A stretch of 6,709 bases of DNA from an uncultured Coriobacteriaceae bacterium (GTDB lineage Bacteria; Actinomycetota; Coriobacteriia; Coriobacteriales; Eggerthellaceae): assembly GCA_946623915.1 (NCBI GenBank), contig CAMORQ010000108.1:1-6709 (forward strand), written 5' to 3'. Below the pieces are notes generated by a model. The model made no database searches. It worked only from the letters and a program-made list of their open reading frames with translations, and was not told the DNA's origin. Below are positions 5,155-6,709 of this stretch, piece by piece. The number at the start of each line of letters is the position of its first letter. Position 1 is the first letter of the stretch. Made by a program: the position numbers and the translations under genes.

Positions 5155-5714
5155 ACAGACTGGAAGCACTGCATATTTTGGGCTTGGACGAAGACGCCAC
5201 GGCTGATGACATCAAGACCGCCTATAAAGAAACGGCGCAAATCCTGCACCCCGACCGTTTTGCCGGTAACAAGAAGTTGGCGGACCGCGCTACCGAGCAG
5301 TTCAAAAACCTGCAGGAAGCCTACGAATACCTGATCAGCGGAAAAGGTGCGCGCTCAACAGGGGCTGGCGGCTCATCGCGGGCTGGAGCCTCCGGCAGAA
5401 GCGCTTATACCAGAGCCGACGAGCTTGCCGCCCGTTTGGCAGGCATTTCTGCAGCGCGCGTTCAGCTGGTGGCGCAGCGCGATTCCCTTCTTGACCAGCG
5501 TCGTCGCGGTATCGGATTTTTGGTGGTCGGCCTGCTTGTGGCGTTTCTGTTCCGACGCCTTCGCCCCATCGCCGCTATTGCAGGCGCAGCGTTTGTGTGG
5601 GGGCTCGTCGACACCATATCTGCGACAAGCAATCTGAAAGACCTAGACAAGCAGCTTGATACGCTGGCCAAGCAACGCAGCAGCATCCTCGCCGAATTGG
5701 AAGATCTGGAATGA
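5151..5714 (+). CDS. J-domain protein with a C-terminal membrane hairpin
   Basis: The protein has 187 residues. Residues 1-62 form a DnaJ domain: LGLDEDATADDIKTAYKE, then HPD at 33-35, the invariant tripeptide that stimulates DnaK ATPase, and FKNLQEAYEYL. A Gly/Ser-rich linker (65-85) follows, then a helical, probably coiled-coil stretch (88-117). Two closely spaced hydrophobic helices come next (about 119-135 and 139-157), then a second charged heptad-like helix (160-186). The zinc-finger and substrate-binding domains of true DnaJ are absent, so this is a class C J protein. It probably recruits DnaK to the inner face of the membrane, with both ends in the cytoplasm. The start fits the J-domain fold directly and overlaps the protease stop as ATGA. 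No Shine-Dalgarno is evident, so translation may depend on coupling or on a leaderless transcript. The client is unknown; the adjacent membrane protease is a natural candidate partner. Confidence 0.93.
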   Translation: MNRLEALHILGLDEDATADDIKTAYKETAQILHPDRFAGNKKLADRATEQFKNLQEAYEYLISGKGARSTGAGGSSRAGASGRSAYTRADELAARLAGISAARVQLVAQRDSLLDQRRRGIGFLVVGLLVAFLFRRLRPIAAIAGAAFVWGLVDTISATSNLKDLDKQLDTLAKQRSSILAELEDLE

Positions 5715-5754
5715 ACGAAGAATCCGCCCGCTGTTAGTGCGGATACTTGTCGTT
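5714..5754. terminator. Interrupted hairpin between convergent genes, possible bidirectional terminator
   Basis: ATCCGC (5722-5727) pairs with GCGGAT (5739-5744) around an 11-base loop. The stem extends outward past an A-A mismatch through AG/CT and AACGA/TCGTT, with a two-base bulge on the right arm. It lies in the 67-base gap between the J-domain stop and the DUF1638 stop, where a shared terminator is expected. Neither side has a good T-tract, so termination strength is uncertain. Confidence 0.42.
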
Positions 5755-5781
5755 TCGTTGGGGTGCTGAATCGCAACGCGC

Positions 5782-6447
5782 CTAACCAAACCGCGGTATT
5801 TTGCTGTGTGGCGCAACGTGGAGGAATCGGTCGTTGTCCCATGGTCCCGTAAGCAAATGCTCGACGTATTCGATGCTCACCGGTTCGATAATCTGTTTCA
5901 TCTCGCACACCTCGCATAGGTGGCGCGTCGTGTCCATCAGCGCCTCTATGTCGTAAAGACCGGTGTCGAGATAAGCCATCGTGCGGTAATGCGCGTAAAT
6001 CATGGACGTGATGTTGTCCGCCATTTCCTGCCCGTACTTGTTCACCGAGTAGTTGTACTCCTGAACGATGCTATGGTCGGCGTCCATCCATCCTTCCGTC
6101 AGGAAAAACGCAGCGTGTTCGGCCGAATATTCCTGACGTGCCGCCTTGCTGCCCAGCAGGATGGAAATGCAGTCGTCTACATTGGGGATGATGGCCGTAA
6201 AATCGCCAGTGGTTACGCCCTGCAACGCATTGCCGCAGTTGCCGTACCCCATGAGCACCGTATGCGCGTCTTCAATTGAGTCGAAAGCTTCCTGAATGGC
6301 GGCCTTCAGTTGATCGGGGAAGTTATGCAGGCCGCGATCCACCCATATTACGCGCCTCACAATACCTGTTGTTTCTTGCAGGTGGTTGATTTCGGCTTCC
6401 AACGCATGACACGCGACGATAACTTCGCCATCCCTGTTCTGGCTCAT
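5782..6447 (-). CDS. DUF1638 domain-containing protein
   Basis: This is a 221-residue soluble protein with no signal peptide or membrane segment. It shows the DUF1638 (PF07796) pattern: an N-terminal strand with VACHALEAEI (11-20), VIWVDRGLHNFPDQLKAAIQ (33-52), VLMGYGNCGNALQGV (64-78), IIPNVDDCISILLGS (86-100) and FFLTEGWM (114-121). Cysteines at 13, 71 and 93 lie in these conserved blocks; two more (178, 181) form a CEVC pair near the C-terminus. The family has no established biochemical function. It occurs mainly in anaerobic bacteria and archaea, and I recall members near corrinoid-dependent methyltransferase genes, but no such gene is in this window. ATG at 6447 is preceded by a GGGGG ribosome-binding site (6457-6453) at suitable spacing. 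The gene stands alone, convergent with the J-domain gene and divergent from the lipoprotein gene. Confidence 0.9.
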   Translation of the reverse strand: MSQNRDGEVIVACHALEAEINHLQETTGIVRRVIWVDRGLHNFPDQLKAAIQEAFDSIEDAHTVLMGYGNCGNALQGVTTGDFTAIIPNVDDCISILLGSKAARQEYSAEHAAFFLTEGWMDADHSIVQEYNYSVNKYGQEMADNITSMIYAHYRTMAYLDTGLYDIEALMDTTRHLCEVCEMKQIIEPVSIEYVEHLLTGPWDNDRFLHVAPHSKIPRFG

Positions 6448-6477
6448 GGCCGCCCCCTTTTCGCTGTCTGTGCTGGA

Positions 6478-6486
6478 ATGATATCA
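6478..6486 (-). promoter_or_regulatory. Extended -10 promoter for the DUF1638 gene
   Basis: On the - strand TGATATCAT contains TGn followed by TATCAT (5 of 6 consensus matches). It lies 30 bases before the ATG, so the transcript would have a short leader of roughly 24 bases that includes the GGGGG ribosome-binding site. This is a conventional layout, in contrast to the leaderless arrangement proposed for other genes here. No clear -35 is seen. Confidence 0.5.
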
Positions 6487-6610
6487 CGCATGCAAAATGC
6501 CGTGGATAAGAAGTAGCTAGGATAAGCGAAGCGGCGAGGTGCAGTTTTGCGTTAAACGGGTAATAAGAACCGCACGCGAAAGCACCGATGCGAAAGGGAA
6601 GGAGATGAAC

Positions 6611-6709
6611 ATGAAATTCAGCAAAAAGGCCACTGCTGCCATGCTCATGGTAGTCGCAGTGGCTCTTCTGTCGCTGGGCTTGTTCGCGGTAGGGTGTGCA
6701 AGTGGCACC
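6611..6709 (+). CDS. N-terminus of a predicted lipoprotein (3' end beyond the window)
   Basis: Thirty-three codons are visible. They encode a lipoprotein-type signal peptide: basic n-region MKFSKK, a hydrophobic core from about 7 to 25 (ATAAMLMVVAVALLSLGLF), and a lipobox-like AVGC with the acylated Cys at 29, followed by ASGT. ATG at 6611 is chosen because AAGGAG (6599-6604) is 6 bases upstream; the ATG at 6605 abuts that ribosome-binding site and is less suitable. The mature protein should be anchored to the outer face of the membrane. Its function lies beyond the window; solute-binding proteins and FMN-binding lipoproteins are both possible. About 163 bases separate it from the divergent DUF1638 gene, and its own promoter is not obvious. 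Confidence 0.82.
   Translation, partial: MKFSKKATAAMLMVVAVALLSLGLFAVGCASGT

Noticed and set aside
1..6709. tRNA, rRNA, CRISPR arrays, transposases or integrases
   Set aside because: No repeat-spacer pattern, cloverleaf or mobile-element protein motif was found by reading both strands. The broken genes are explained by deletion and indels without an insertion sequence.

Overview
The window looks like chromosomal DNA from a GC-rich anaerobic actinobacterium, most likely a member of the Coriobacteriia (Eggerthellaceae type). This rests on gene content recalled from those genomes: secreted flavin-dependent fumarate-reductase-like proteins, an ApbE flavin transferase, a membrane-anchored NusG domain II protein, a TraX-family membrane protein and a DUF1638 protein. 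Promoter style also fits. The taxon is an inference, since no rRNA or marker gene is present.

Left part (1-1377): a TraX-family membrane protein runs leftward off the edge of the window. A short divergent promoter region separates it from a membrane-anchored NusG domain II protein on the + strand.

Middle (1378-4287): an intact apbE sits between two broken genes. Before it is the C-terminal part of a flavocytochrome-c/fumarate-reductase-type flavoprotein. That gene has lost its FAD-binding N-terminal domain and may retain a scrambled signal-peptide remnant; it is followed by a strong intrinsic terminator. After apbE is the C-terminal half of a NodB-type polysaccharide deacetylase. It is fused directly to the apbE stop codon and carries one further single-base frameshift. 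A non-coding stretch with nested inverted repeats (4185-4271) follows.

Right part (4288-6709): a CPBP (Abi/Rce1-type) intramembrane protease gene overlaps by ATGA with a gene for a J-domain protein that has a membrane hairpin. The pair is convergent with a DUF1638 gene on the - strand. A divergent intergenic region then leads into the first 33 codons of a predicted lipoprotein.

No complete new multi-gene system is visible. The most informative observations are: (i) four genes with a -10-like box only 6-7 bases before the start codon and no Shine-Dalgarno, suggesting leaderless mRNAs; (ii) two 5'-truncated remnants flanking an intact apbE, which point to deletion-driven decay; and (iii) the coupled membrane protease/J-domain pair.
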